Notes under the pieces: generated by a model
Told to the model about the DNA's origin: nothing
Database searches by the model: none
What the model saw: the letters and a program-made list of their open reading frames with translations, nothing else
NCBI GenBank assembly: GCA_003560495.1
Contig: PWLM01000046.1
Location: 1 to 64,000 of the forward strand
Direction: 5' to 3'
Length of the DNA stretch: 64,000 nucleotides
From: Bacillus sp. (in: firmicutes)
Lineage (GTDB): Bacteria; Bacillota; Bacilli; Bacillales; Salisediminibacteriaceae
Position numbers and translations under genes: made by a program
In this document: piece after piece, positions 18,302 through 27,166 of the stretch
Position numbering within the stretch: position 1 is the stretch's first letter
Layout: each line of letters begins with the position of its first letter

Positions 18302-18955
18302 ATGAGTGAAATGGTACAGGAACGAATTTGGTTTGAAGAGAAAAACAGCGACAGCTCTTCCGCTGATAAAGGGTTTGCCTACGGAAAAGCTGTTCCGAAA
18401 CTGTTCGGAATCTTTACAGCTGTTGCTGCAATCGGCTGGGCTGTCAGTGTTTTTCTGACAGGTATTCATTTTTGGGTACTGCCGCTGCCGGCAGGGTTTG
18501 ACGTAACGGGGACTCCGTGGGCCGTTATGACGAGTGAATGGGCCTATGTCATGGGTATTCCTTTAGCGATGCTCGGTGCGTTCTATTATTTAACCGTACT
18601 TTTGTTTGCCGGCCTCTGGTACCACACGAAGCATCCGCTCGTTCTGAAAGTACTTACACCGATTACGATCGCAGGCGTTTTCTCATCTGCATTTTTCGTT
18701 TATCTGCAGTTGTTCGTGATCGAAGCGATCTGCCCGTTCTGCATGGTTTCCGCTGCTGCAACAACGATTTTACTTGCGCTTGAACTCGTCATGCTGAAAA
18801 TGAGCCGCCTTCCATCCGTACGTGTGCTGCTGAAAGATATTAAGCACGTCTTCCACCGTCAGACGCTGACTTGGATGCTGATTATGTTTGTCAGCTCTTC
18901 TGTTGTGATTCTCGGCTTCTGGTTAGCAACGATCGTACCTGCACCAGGGACGTAA
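18302..18955 (+). CDS. VKOR-family membrane protein lacking the loop cysteines
   Basis: Integral membrane protein of the vitamin K epoxide reductase family, normally a quinone-linked reoxidant of thiol-disulfide enzymes. 217 residues from the ATG at 18302 (AAGGAGG 9 nt upstream) with four or five membrane helices. The active-site CxxC is present in the last core helix (EAICPFCMVSA, about 143-153) and so is the GIPLAMLG helix (about 82-89). The outer-loop cysteine pair that shuttles electrons to a partner is missing: the segment GTPWAVMTSEWAYVMGIP has none. It is probably a variant that accepts thiols directly. The CsoR/CstR-like operators upstream point to metal or sulfur-species control. Confidence 0.8.
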   Translation: MSEMVQERIWFEEKNSDSSSADKGFAYGKAVPKLFGIFTAVAAIGWAVSVFLTGIHFWVLPLPAGFDVTGTPWAVMTSEWAYVMGIPLAMLGAFYYLTVLLFAGLWYHTKHPLVLKVLTPITIAGVFSSAFFVYLQLFVIEAICPFCMVSAAATTILLALELVMLKMSRLPSVRVLLKDIKHVFHRQTLTWMLIMFVSSSVVILGFWLATIVPAPGT

Positions 18956-19182
18956 AAGAATGGGGAAAGACCATTTGTGAAAAAGGGATTGAACCGAAGG
19001 ACAGGCAGAGAGGAGCAGGAGGTAATTACAGGATCCCGGGAGAAGTATCCACACAGATGATACTTTCCTGTGCAGTAAAGAATCTGCAAAAGAAAGCAGC
19101 CTGAATTTTGAAAAGCCTCTGAAACGTACTAATAACAGAACCGTTCAGTAGCTGGAGATTCCCATTAAAGGAAAGCATGAAA
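18956..19182. other. intergenic stretch after the VKOR-like gene
   Basis: Purine-rich, no open frame with a good start. A 28-codon frame beginning GTG at about 18977 (MKKGLNRRTGREEQEVIT) is basic and lacks a clear ribosome site. I see no gene. Confidence 0.4.
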
Positions 19183-19220
19183 AAAAGGAGCCCGGAGAAA
19201 ACATTCTCCAGGCTCCTTTT
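19183..19220. terminator. bidirectional terminator upstream of the tpx 3' end
   Basis: Long hairpin AAAGGAGCC-GGAGAA paired with TTCTCC-GGCTCCTTT (19183-19199 with 19204-19220). On the minus strand seven U follow; on the plus strand UUUU. It serves tpx (minus) and the VKOR-like gene (plus). The 115 nt from here to the tpx stop hold nothing. Confidence 0.8.
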
Positions 19221-19335
19221 ACAGGTGATCTTCTATTTTTTAAGACTTCTTTGCAGCTTCTGCCCCTGCCGGAAGAGATATTTCCTCCGCCTATCAACAA
19301 CGAACTTTTTCAAAGCTATTCGAAAAAAGGAGAAT

Positions 19336-19833
19336 TTACGCCTGTTTTAATGCTTCAATCGCTTTTTCGTAGTCCGGATGCTCTGATACTTCAGGTACGA
19401 TTTCGGAATACGTGATTTCTCCGGCTTCGTTAATAACGAATACAGAACGGGAAAGCAGTCGCAGTTCATCGATTGCGACACCATATTTTTCACCGAAATC
19501 AAGGTCCCGGTGATCGGAAAAAACTTTCGCGTTATCCAGACCCGCAGCAGCACACCACCGCCGCTGAGCGAATGGAAGATCAGCACTAATAGTCCACACT
19601 TCAGCGCCTTCAACATCTGCTGCTTCTTCGTTGAAGCGGCGCGTCTGCTTATCGCACGTTCCTGTATCTATGGAAGGCACTGCACTGATCAGCAGTTTCT
19701 TTCCTTTGGCGTCTTCAAGCGTTACTTCCGAAAGATCTGTTGCGAGCACTTTAAAAGAAGGTGCTTTATCACCTGCTGTTTGTACTTGACCGTTTAATGT
19801 TACTGGATTCTGTTTAAATGTTACCTCGCTCAT
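19336..19833 (-). CDS. tpx: thiol peroxidase
   Basis: Atypical 2-Cys peroxiredoxin that reduces H2O2 and alkyl peroxides with thioredoxin. Peroxidatic Cys in SIDTGTCDKQTRRFN (about residue 61), resolving Cys in FAQRRWCAAAG (about 95), 165 residues, all typical of Tpx. Start at the ATG at 19833 (MSEVTFKQNPV) with AAAGGAGG upstream. In B. subtilis ytfJ and ytfI lie between tpx and yteJ; here they are absent and yteJ is only about 16 nt past the longer frame. Confidence 0.97.
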   Translation of the reverse strand: MSEVTFKQNPVTLNGQVQTAGDKAPSFKVLATDLSEVTLEDAKGKKLLISAVPSIDTGTCDKQTRRFNEEAADVEGAEVWTISADLPFAQRRWCAAAGLDNAKVFSDHRDLDFGEKYGVAIDELRLLSRSVFVINEAGEITYSEIVPEVSEHPDYEKAIEALKQA

Positions 19834-19885
19834 CCTATCTGCCTCCTTTAAAATATCTATATTTACCATAACATACTCTGCTGCT

Positions 19886-20428
19886 TTACTGCACAGCCGG
19901 GTCTTCTGTCCGGACTCGTTCGTCCGGTTTCGATCCTATCTTAACGGTTTCTCTTTTTTCAAGCACGGCTATCGAATTTCCAAGAAAATCGTGTATCCCC
20001 CGTTTTTCCGGATGAAACGCAACGACGAGATAAAGAATATTCGTTACCACAAGGAATCGATGAAGGAAACGTCCTACAAATTCTCTAAAAATGACATCAA
20101 GCCATGTCAGCTCTTCTTTATCCCTCGAAATAACCCGGATTCCGAAAAGCATTTTTCCGAGAGTCTGCCCGAAAAACTTTGTCAGTAAAATAAAATAGCC
20201 GAATGTAACCAGAGCGCTCAGGAGCCCGCTCGCTGTAAAGGTCAGGAGATTCAGATCCGTTCCCCCCGTCAATATGAAATAAAGACCGACAAGCGCTGCG
20301 CTGAGCGACCCAGTAACGAGGATATCAACGGTGTAGGCCCAGAGCCTCATCCAAAAACCGGCGCGTAAATATTCTTTTACCGCTGTCTGCGGCTCATTCT
20401 GTACATTAACTGTAGTTTCTTCTGTCAT
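19886..20428 (-). CDS. yteJ: RDD family membrane protein YteJ
   Basis: Membrane protein of the RDD family, function unknown (some homologues are Na+/H+ antiporters). N-terminal RLWAYTVDIL carries the Arg and Asp of the family; helices at about 30-50, 62-85 and 118-138; the loop KFFGQTLGKMLFGIRVI is typical. 180 residues with a charged C-terminal tail. It is 11 nt downstream of the sppA stop region on the same strand (sppA is 20440-21426), so both share an operon as in B. subtilis. Confidence 0.9.
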   Translation of the reverse strand: MTEETTVNVQNEPQTAVKEYLRAGFWMRLWAYTVDILVTGSLSAALVGLYFILTGGTDLNLLTFTASGLLSALVTFGYFILLTKFFGQTLGKMLFGIRVISRDKEELTWLDVIFREFVGRFLHRFLVVTNILYLVVAFHPEKRGIHDFLGNSIAVLEKRETVKIGSKPDERVRTEDPAVQ

Positions 20429-20439
20429 TCTGCTTCACC

Positions 20440-21426
20440 TCAATCCGTGTAAAGATACATAAGCTGCGGTCCCTGGTTGAGCTCCAGCCAGGCGGCCAAT
20501 TCATCCACACGTCGGTGTTCAAGCAGTGTATCCGCCGTCATGCCGAAAAACTGCCCCATATTGAACCCACGCTCGTATTCGACAACATCCGGATCCCGGT
20601 CGAGGTCTTCTTTCATTGCCCCGATCGTATCATCCAGATTTCCTACACCGTCAACCAGCCCATTTTCTGCTGCCTGGTTTCCTGTATAAATCCGGCCATC
20701 AGCCAGATTTTCCACTTCGTCCCGGCTCAGGTCACGGCCGTTTTCAATCACATCAATGAAGCGGGTGTAGGCATCATCAACGATCGACTGAAGAATTTCT
20801 TCATCATCATCTGTCATCTCACGGGTAGCGGACATAATATCCTTAAATTCTCCACTTTTGATTGTCTGATCACTGATTCCAAGGTTATCAGCCAGCTCGG
20901 ACACATTGAATGACTGCATAATAACACCGAGTGAACCGGTAATCGTCTGGCCGTTGGCGTAAATTCTTTCTGCAGGCGCAGAAACAAAGTAACCACCGCT
21001 CGCTGCCTGACTTCCCATGGAGACATATACATCCTTGCCGTATTCTTCTTGTACTTCCTGCACCTTATCGTGAATTTCATCGCTCTCCACGACACCTCCA
21101 CCAGGTGTATTTACCCGGAAAACAATTCCTTCTACTTCCGGATCAGCGGCAGCGTGATCAAATTGATCGAGCAGCAGCTGATGATCGTAGCCGCCGCCGA
21201 GCACACCGCCTCCTCCTGCCTGAATAACACCTTCAAGGTGGATTACGGCAATTTTTCCTGTATCTGTTCCCTGCTCTGTCACACGTTCGGACATTTCCTC
21301 TCCTCCGGCACCAGCTAAAAAATCCTCTGTATCTGTCTGGAACAGTGCTGCGCCGAAGCGGAAGGCTCCTGCCGCAAGAATGATGAGGGCCACGGCCCCG
21401 AGAGCAATCCATCGCTTTCCGTTCAT
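20440..21426 (-). CDS. sppA: signal peptide peptidase SppA
   Basis: Membrane-bound serine protease that degrades cleaved signal peptides. One N-terminal membrane helix (about 5-25, WIALGAVALIILAAGAF), then the crotonase-like core with VFRVNTPGGGVVESDEI, the catalytic Ser in ITGSLGVIMQ and Lys in FKDIM. 328 residues is the short, Gram-positive form. Start ATG at 21426 with AAAGGAGG upstream. Strongly acidic outside the helix. Divergent from nadK. Confidence 0.94.
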   Translation of the reverse strand: MNGKRWIALGAVALIILAAGAFRFGAALFQTDTEDFLAGAGGEEMSERVTEQGTDTGKIAVIHLEGVIQAGGGGVLGGGYDHQLLLDQFDHAAADPEVEGIVFRVNTPGGGVVESDEIHDKVQEVQEEYGKDVYVSMGSQAASGGYFVSAPAERIYANGQTITGSLGVIMQSFNVSELADNLGISDQTIKSGEFKDIMSATREMTDDDEEILQSIVDDAYTRFIDVIENGRDLSRDEVENLADGRIYTGNQAAENGLVDGVGNLDDTIGAMKEDLDRDPDVVEYERGFNMGQFFGMTADTLLEHRRVDELAAWLELNQGPQLMYLYTD

Positions 21427-21542
21427 AAATTATTTCCTCCTTTAAGTACGTACTAATATTACTGCGGATACTGCCCTGATTTGATATGATAGAAGAGTAT
21501 TCAACCAAAAGAAATCTGAGACAGAAAGGGAGTCACGCCGCT

Positions 21543-22349
21543 ATGTCTGACCGAAAAAATGTTTATTTATTCTACAAAAAAACAGACGAACTGGAAGAAA
21601 AAGTACAAAAAGCCCGTGAGCTTGGCCGAAAATATGATTTTAATCTTGTGGAGGATCCAAAAGACGCAAATATTATTGCCAGCTTTGGAGGCGACGGGAC
21701 TTTCCTGCAGGCTCTGCAGAAAACTCGTTTCCGTGAAGACGCTCTTTATATCGGTGTAAACGATGGAGACTTCGGCTTTTACACAGACTTCACAACCAGC
21801 GACCTTACGCGTCTGGAACTTGCTATGCAGTCAGATATGGATATGGTCGAGGTGCTCCGCTATCCCACTCTTGAAGTTACGATTGATGGACTGAAAAGTT
21901 TCCACTGTATTAATGAGGTAACTATACGCTCCAATATTATTAAAACGTTTGTCGTAGATGTTTACCTTGATAATCTTCATTTCGAAACGTTCCGGGGAGA
22001 CGGACTGCTTGTATCCACTCCTACGGGAAGTACAGCCTATAATAAATCCCTCGGTGGAGCAGTAGTTGATCCAAAGCTTCCAGCTATGCAGCTGACAGAA
22101 ATGGCATCTGTAAACAACAATCAGTACCGTACGCTCGGCTCCCCTCTTGTACTCAGCAAAGGCCGGGAACTGACACTGAAAGTCGTACAGGACGGAAACG
22201 ACCATCCAATCATCGGCATTGACAATGAAGCGATGGGGATACGTCACAGCCGCGATATTAAGGTGAAAGTTTCCGACCGGGCCATTAAAACATTGAAGAT
22301 GAAAGATAACCTGTTCGCCAACAAGCTGAAACGCAGCTTTCTTGAATAG
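21543..22349 (+). CDS. nadK: NAD kinase (NadK2/YtdI type)
   Basis: Phosphorylates NAD to NADP in the cytoplasm. GGDGTFLQAL (about 44-53) is the NAD kinase signature, with STPTGSTAYNKSLGGAVV as the second. Start at the ATG at 21543 (MSDRKNVYLFYKK), 268 residues, with AAAGGGAG upstream; the frame from 21486 is longer but unsupported. The position beside sppA and ytcJ matches B. subtilis ytdI. Confidence 0.95.
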   Translation: MSDRKNVYLFYKKTDELEEKVQKARELGRKYDFNLVEDPKDANIIASFGGDGTFLQALQKTRFREDALYIGVNDGDFGFYTDFTTSDLTRLELAMQSDMDMVEVLRYPTLEVTIDGLKSFHCINEVTIRSNIIKTFVVDVYLDNLHFETFRGDGLLVSTPTGSTAYNKSLGGAVVDPKLPAMQLTEMASVNNNQYRTLGSPLVLSKGRELTLKVVQDGNDHPIIGIDNEAMGIRHSRDIKVKVSDRAIKTLKMKDNLFANKLKRSFLE

Positions 22350-22363
22350 GATCATCTGCCGAC

Positions 22364-22395
22364 AGGACGCCGTTATGAACCGGCGTCCTTTTTTT
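22364..22395 (+). terminator. rho-independent terminator after nadK
   Basis: AGGACGCCG (22364-22372) pairs with CGGCGTCCT (22381-22389), followed by six more U. The last bases overlap the 3' end of the convergent ytcJ. Confidence 0.9.
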
Positions 22396-23983
22396 ATTTG
22401 CTGCGGCGGGTATCATAAACAACAGTATCGTCCACCACGGTCATCATAACAGAGCTGTTGAGCCATGCATCAGGTTCGCTTTTGAACAGGTCTGTATTTA
22501 AAACGGTGAAATCGGCCCGGTACCCCTTCTGGATCAGCCCACTCACAGTTTCCTCCGAAACAGCTTTTGCTCCCCCGGATGTAAACAGCTGCAATGCTTC
22601 GTACAACGAGAGTTTTTCTTCCGGCATATAGCCTTCGTGACTTTCTTCCGGCTTTCTTCTCGTGACTGCCGCATGAATACCGAGAAGCGGATTAATTGGT
22701 TCTATCGGGGCATCGGATCCACCCGCACATACCAGTCCTTCTTCCAACAGTGTTTTCCATGCAAAGGAATCTTTCAGGCGTTTATCTCCAAGCCGGTCTT
22801 CCACCCACGGGAAGTCGGATACTGTAAAGCGGGGCTGAATATCAAGTACTACCGGCAGTTTTTGCAGACGTTTCCGAAGCTCACGGTCTGTTACCTGAAG
22901 ATGAATAAGCCGGTCTCTTTTCCCTTCAGGAACTGGATATTTCTCCAATGCTCCGACTGCATAATCAAGTGCTGCATCGCCGATTACATGAACAGCAACG
23001 GGCATACCGGATTTCCTTGCTTCGGCGGTCAGCCTTTCCAGCTCTGCCCGGGGATGAATAGCCACCCCTCTAGTGGAGGGATCGTCACTGTACGGCTCTT
23101 TCAGAAAAGCCGTTCTTCCTCCCAGTGCGCCATCCGCGAAAATCTTCACTGATCCTAAAGTAACGTACGGATGTTCTTCAGCATGACTGAAAACTTCCTC
23201 CGCCGCTTCATGGTGTACGAGCAGGTTTGCCCGGAACTTGTTCTGCTGATTGATTACTTCGTAAAAAACATCGAGCGTTTCTGACGGGGCATTATAATAA
23301 AAAAGATCTTCCGTATGGCCACCTGTAAATCCGTTTTGATGAAGATCCATCAGGGCAACTTCCAGCGCACGCTTTACATAGGAACGGTCTACAGGGGGAA
23401 GCACAGGTTTCAGCAGCTCCTGTGCCTGGTCGTGAAGATAGCCCGTCGGACGGCCGTCGTTATCCTTTACAATGATGCCTCCTTCCGGTTCCACCGTTTT
23501 CTCTGTAATTTCTGCGAGCTTTAAACCGCGGGAATTGGTCACCATCGCATGCCGGCAGACCCGGGTAAGCATTACAGGATGATCCTCCGTAATATCATCT
23601 AGGATGCGCCGGTCGGGAACAGTGCAGTTTTCATACAGGTTTTCATTAAATCCTTCTGCAAGCACCCATTCCCCAGCCGGTGTTTTTTCGGCTTTTTCGG
23701 ATAGTATCTTTTTCAGCTCCGTGATACTATTTACGGTCGATACATCCAGCTTCAACAGTTTTTCACCGTGGCCGATAATATGTAAATGACTGTCTGTAAA
23801 ACCGGGATACATTGTGCCTCCCTGAAGATTTATTTCCTCTGTAATCTTTTCCTGCCAGCGGAGGCGCAGATCCTCCTCTGTTCCCGTGTCCTCAACCATT
23901 CCATTCTCGGTTAACACAGCAGACACAACTGCACTGCTGTCGGTCAGGGGGCGCACAGTGCCTCCAAACCAAAGTGTTCCCAT
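22394..23983 (-). CDS. ytcJ: amidohydrolase YtcJ
   Basis: Metal-dependent amidohydrolase of the YtcJ/Amidohydrolase_3 group, substrate unknown. Metal motif FTDSHLHIIGHG (about 61-72), further ligands in GGHTED, HVIGDAALD and the late Asp in CAGGSDAPIEP (about 442-452). 529 residues, normal. The N-terminal beta-sandwich begins at MGTLWFGGTVRPL. In B. subtilis ytcI and sspA come next; here an IS remnant and a repeat occupy that place. Confidence 0.92.
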   Translation of the reverse strand: MGTLWFGGTVRPLTDSSAVVSAVLTENGMVEDTGTEEDLRLRWQEKITEEINLQGGTMYPGFTDSHLHIIGHGEKLLKLDVSTVNSITELKKILSEKAEKTPAGEWVLAEGFNENLYENCTVPDRRILDDITEDHPVMLTRVCRHAMVTNSRGLKLAEITEKTVEPEGGIIVKDNDGRPTGYLHDQAQELLKPVLPPVDRSYVKRALEVALMDLHQNGFTGGHTEDLFYYNAPSETLDVFYEVINQQNKFRANLLVHHEAAEEVFSHAEEHPYVTLGSVKIFADGALGGRTAFLKEPYSDDPSTRGVAIHPRAELERLTAEARKSGMPVAVHVIGDAALDYAVGALEKYPVPEGKRDRLIHLQVTDRELRKRLQKLPVVLDIQPRFTVSDFPWVEDRLGDKRLKDSFAWKTLLEEGLVCAGGSDAPIEPINPLLGIHAAVTRRKPEESHEGYMPEEKLSLYEALQLFTSGGAKAVSEETVSGLIQKGYRADFTVLNTDLFKSEPDAWLNSSVMMTVVDDTVVYDTRRSK

Positions 23984-24093
23984 CTAATCCTCCCCTTTCG
24001 ATCCATATTTTTATTATGCTTGGAGAAAAGAGCGGACGCAAGTAAAAGGAGAAGAAGCCAGCTTGCCTGACCCGGAATGAATAACAAAGACAC

Positions 24094-24340
24094 TGTCACG
24101 AAGAAGTCCTTCGATTTTTCTGCCGGAGAACGTGGATTGGGTATACGCACAGAGAAGAACTTTCATCATCATTTTGGGATGATAGGCAGGGCAGCCGGTG
24201 GAACGGCGGAAGCCATGGAAAGCTTCCTCTGGTATAGACTCCACGAGATCATTGACCGCAAAAGCCATATCATTCTCCTGCAGTTGATAGGAAAGGTCCA
24301 TCGGCAGAACGACTTGATGTATATTATACTCTTTAAACAT
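24094..24340 (-). pseudogene. IS1182-family transposase, N-terminal remnant
   Basis: The first 82 codons match the start of IS1182-type transposases: MFKEYNIHQVVLPMDLSYQL, DLVESIPEEAF, GCPAYHPKMMMKVLLCAYTQ, FSGRKIEGLLRDS. Beyond about 24094 the frame continues with unrelated residues to 24014 and the catalytic DDE domain is missing, so the element is dead. It lies between ytcJ and thiI. The start ATG at 24340 has GGAGG upstream, buried in a hairpin. Confidence 0.9.
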
Positions 24341-24398
24341 AAGGATACCTCCGATACGGTTTTGTTGTGGTGATTTAACTGTATCAGAAGGTATCCTT
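24341..24398. repeat. IS1182 left-end hairpin that masks the transposase ribosome site
   Basis: AAGGATACCT-CCGATAC (24341-24357) is complementary to GTATCaGA-AGGTATCCTT (24381-24398) around a 23-nt loop. The transposase ribosome site GGAGG is in the stem, so RNA that reads in from outside would fold and hide it, a known IS self-control device. Confidence 0.65.
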
Positions 24399-24434
24399 TT
24401 TTTGTACCTAAAAGAAGAAACCGTTAGGTTTTCT

Positions 24435-24558
24435 GGGAAGGGCCGGCCATCGCGAGACGCCTGCGGGAAAGCAAGAGCGGAAGATCCACCGGGGAAGACA
24501 TTCCCCGGTTAGCTGAAGCCTTGCCCGCGGCAAGCGAGCGTTTGGCTGCGCCCTTCCC
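24435..24558. repeat. dispersed structured intergenic repeat, copy A
   Basis: 124-bp element that can fold on itself. The ends pair (GGGAAGGGC at 24435-24443 with GCCCTTCCC at 24550-24558, then GCCA with TGGC). An internal hairpin ACCGGGGAA/TTCCCCGGT is at 24488-24509. It shares GAAGATCC, TTAGCTGAAGCC and the GCCCGC...AAGCG end with copies at 29.4, 48.7, 58.5 and 61.0 kb. Similar GC-rich elements (GACTCCTGCGGG...GCTGAAGCC...GCCCGCGGAAAGCG) are common between genes of alkaliphilic Bacillaceae; I recall no assigned function. Confidence 0.75.
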
Positions 24559-24576
24559 ATACAGATAGCCGCTCAA

Positions 24577-24611
24577 AAAGAGAGCCCTCCCAAAAAAGGA
24601 GAGCTCTCTTT
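24577..24611 (-). terminator. terminator after thiI
   Basis: AAAGAGAGCCCTCC (24577-24590) pairs with GGAGAGCTCTCTTT (24598-24611) with one mismatch. On the minus strand the stem ends in a U-run (AAAAAG on the plus strand). It lies 49 nt past the thiI stop. Confidence 0.75.
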
Positions 24612-24659
24612 CTATATAACTGAGTTTTGTCCCAGCCTCTTTGAATCCAGGTCCGTAAG

Positions 24660-25865
24660 TTAAAGCAGTTCGTTTATTTCTTCTGTTTGCCGGCTGACGC
24701 CTGTCAGCTCGATCGTTTCAATTCCTTCCACTGCTCTCTGCACATAGTAATCGACATCTAGAAAGCTTTCGTAATACTGAATTTTCTCGAGTTTCGGCCG
24801 GGTTTTGGCATCCGGAGGCAGGAATATTGTACAGCAGTCTTCATACGGAAGAATCGAAGTTTCATACGTCCCTATCTTCTGGGCAATATCAATCACTTCC
24901 AGCTTGTCCATCGTAACGAGTGGACGAAGAACCGGCATCGAAGTAACTTCATTGATTGTAAACATACTTTCCATCGTCTGGCTCGCCACCTGTCCAAGAC
25001 TTTCTCCGTTGACGAGCGCCATAATTCCGCGTCTGCGTGCCGTTTCCTCCGCAATACGCAGCATAAACCTTCTCATTACCGTAATCTCACAGTTATCCGG
25101 GATCTGCTTATGGATAGCAAGCTGCGCTTCGGTAAATGGCACGATGTGAAGTTTAATATCCCCACCGTATCTCGAGAGAATATTTCCGAGTTCTTCCACT
25201 TTTTGTTTAGCACGCTCGTTTGTATAAGGCGGACTGTGAAAGTGAATGGCTTCTATCGTAACCCCGCGTTTCATAGCAAGCCACCCGGCTGCAGGGCTGT
25301 CAATGCCTCCGGAAAGGAGCAGCAGCGCCCTTCCTCCGCTTCCGACAGGAAAACCTCCTGCCCCCCGGATGACTTCTCCTGAAACATACGCGGCCTCGTC
25401 CCTTATTTCTATGCTGATTTCAACATCCGGTTTTTTGACATTCACCCGGAGAGTTTCCATACGGCGCAGAACGTATCCCCCGACTTTCTGATTCATTTCC
25501 TGGGAACCGGTGGGAAAATCCTTGTTAATTCTGCGTACGGATACTTTAAAGCTTCCACCGTCCGGAAGGCTGTCCTCCGTTACACGGTGGGCGGCCTCCA
25601 TCACCGCTTCTTCTGCAAGTTTTACCCGTATTACCGGACTAAAAGAAGAAATGCCGAAAATCTCCCTCAGTCTTGCGGTTACCTCCTGAAGAGGGGCCCC
25701 CTTCAATTCCACATACATTCTTCCATACGTCCGGAACACTTTTGTCTCTGGAAAATCCTCAAGTGCTTCACGGATATTATTCTGCAGCTGACGTTCGAAT
25801 TTTTTTCGATTTTTCCCTTTAACAGACAGCTCCGCATAACGGATCAGTAACAGGTCATATTTCAT
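24660..25865 (-). CDS. thiI: tRNA 4-thiouridine synthase ThiI
   Basis: Transfers sulfur for 4-thiouridine in tRNA and for the thiamin thiazole. N-terminal ferredoxin-like and THUMP domains (about 1-165), then the PP-loop ATP motif LLLLSGGIDSPAAGW (about 180-194), KRGV and the catalytic region EDCCTIFLP (about 343-351). 401 residues without a rhodanese domain, the usual Firmicute form, so the sulfur must come directly from a partner desulfurase. nifZ overlaps it by 11 nt. Confidence 0.96.
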   Translation of the reverse strand: MKYDLLLIRYAELSVKGKNRKKFERQLQNNIREALEDFPETKVFRTYGRMYVELKGAPLQEVTARLREIFGISSFSPVIRVKLAEEAVMEAAHRVTEDSLPDGGSFKVSVRRINKDFPTGSQEMNQKVGGYVLRRMETLRVNVKKPDVEISIEIRDEAAYVSGEVIRGAGGFPVGSGGRALLLLSGGIDSPAAGWLAMKRGVTIEAIHFHSPPYTNERAKQKVEELGNILSRYGGDIKLHIVPFTEAQLAIHKQIPDNCEITVMRRFMLRIAEETARRRGIMALVNGESLGQVASQTMESMFTINEVTSMPVLRPLVTMDKLEVIDIAQKIGTYETSILPYEDCCTIFLPPDAKTRPKLEKIQYYESFLDVDYYVQRAVEGIETIELTGVSRQTEEINELL

Positions 25866-27003
25866 ATTGTTTCCCCTTTCTTGCTGTCGTTTCGTAGACT
25901 TCCTGCCATGTCAGTAAAAAAGCATCAATATCTTCCCCGGTTGTTTCTTCCGATAAAGAAATTCTCAGTGCCGTTTCCGATCTCTCTATTGGAAGCGGCA
26001 TCTCCTGGAGCACCCGGCTGCCGGAACTCTGCTTTGATGAACATGCCGCAGTCGTTGAAATATAAATCTCTTTTTGAGCAAGTGCCTGGACTACCGTTTC
26101 CGGTTTGATTCCTTTGACTGAAAAATTAAGGATGTGCGGCGCCCTGCTTCTGGGGGAATTAATTTCGATCCCTTTCATTTCACTCAGTTTTTCTTCAAGC
26201 AGCAGATTGAGGGATCTCATCCGCGCTGCTGCTTCTCTGCTTCCATCCAACAGCAGCCGCATCGCTTTTGCAAGTGCCGCAGCTCCCGCTGTATTTTCTG
26301 TACCCGCACGGAGGTTGTTTTCCTGTGTTCCACCGTGAAAAAGAGGCTCAAGCTTCCCCCCGGAAACGGCAAGCAGACCTGTACCTTTGACACAGTGAAA
26401 TTTATGACCGGAAATTGTCAAAAGATCGATTCCACTTTCTTTCATCGAAAGGGGTACTTTCCCAATTCCCTGGACATAATCGACATGAAAAAGAACTTTT
26501 GGATGCTCCCTCAATAAAAGACCAATTTTTTCCACAGGCTGAATGCTTCCAGTTTCATTGTTTACATGCATACAGGAAACAAGTACTGTGTCGGTCCGGA
26601 GCGCGCCCTTCACCTGATCCGGCCTGATTTCCCCGTTTTCATCCGGGCTCAGTTTCGTGACTTCCCACCCTCTTCGTTCGAGGTCAGCTGCTGCTTCAAG
26701 AACAGAAGGATGTTCCACCGCTGTTGTAATGATGTGTCTGCCCTGATGCTTTCGTCCTTCCGCTGCTCCTTTGACTGCCAGGTTGTTCGCCTCTGTAGCC
26801 CCGGAGGTAAAAATGATATCTTTTTTATTCACTCCCAGAAGTGAGGCCGTCTGGGCTCTTGACTGATCAAGCAGCTTTTCCGCTTCGCCACCGAGCGGGT
26901 GGAGAGAAGATGGATTGCCAAAGTAACGTTCCGATACTTTTATATACGTGTCCAGCACACTTTTCCAAGGTCTGGTCGTCGCACTGTTATCAAGATAAAT
27001 CAT
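25855..27003 (-). CDS. nifZ: cysteine desulfurase partner of ThiI
   Basis: PLP enzyme that supplies persulfide sulfur to ThiI. Start at the ATG at 27003 (MIYLDNSATTRP), 382 residues, with AAGGGGCAG upstream. PLP lysine in TISGHKFHCVKGTG (about residue 205), TSGATEANN, the cysteine loop ISTTAACSSKQSSGSRV (Cys about 328). The stop overlaps the thiI start by 11 nt, meaning tight coupling, as in B. subtilis nifZ-thiI. It is upstream of thiI on the same strand and downstream of ezrA. Confidence 0.93.
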   Translation of the reverse strand: MIYLDNSATTRPWKSVLDTYIKVSERYFGNPSSLHPLGGEAEKLLDQSRAQTASLLGVNKKDIIFTSGATEANNLAVKGAAEGRKHQGRHIITTAVEHPSVLEAAADLERRGWEVTKLSPDENGEIRPDQVKGALRTDTVLVSCMHVNNETGSIQPVEKIGLLLREHPKVLFHVDYVQGIGKVPLSMKESGIDLLTISGHKFHCVKGTGLLAVSGGKLEPLFHGGTQENNLRAGTENTAGAAALAKAMRLLLDGSREAAARMRSLNLLLEEKLSEMKGIEINSPRSRAPHILNFSVKGIKPETVVQALAQKEIYISTTAACSSKQSSGSRVLQEMPLPIERSETALRISLSEETTGEDIDAFLLTWQEVYETTARKGKQYEI

Positions 27004-27166
27004 AGAAGTGCTGCCCCTTTTCTTAGCTCTATTCAACGAATGATCGTATCACATTCTCCTCTTTTTGAACAGCAGAAAAGCCCTTCTAAAAGAAATTTCA
27101 GAAGAAGCATCCTTCCGTCGGAAAGATTGAACATACAATTCAGCGAGTACACCTCATTCATAAAGA

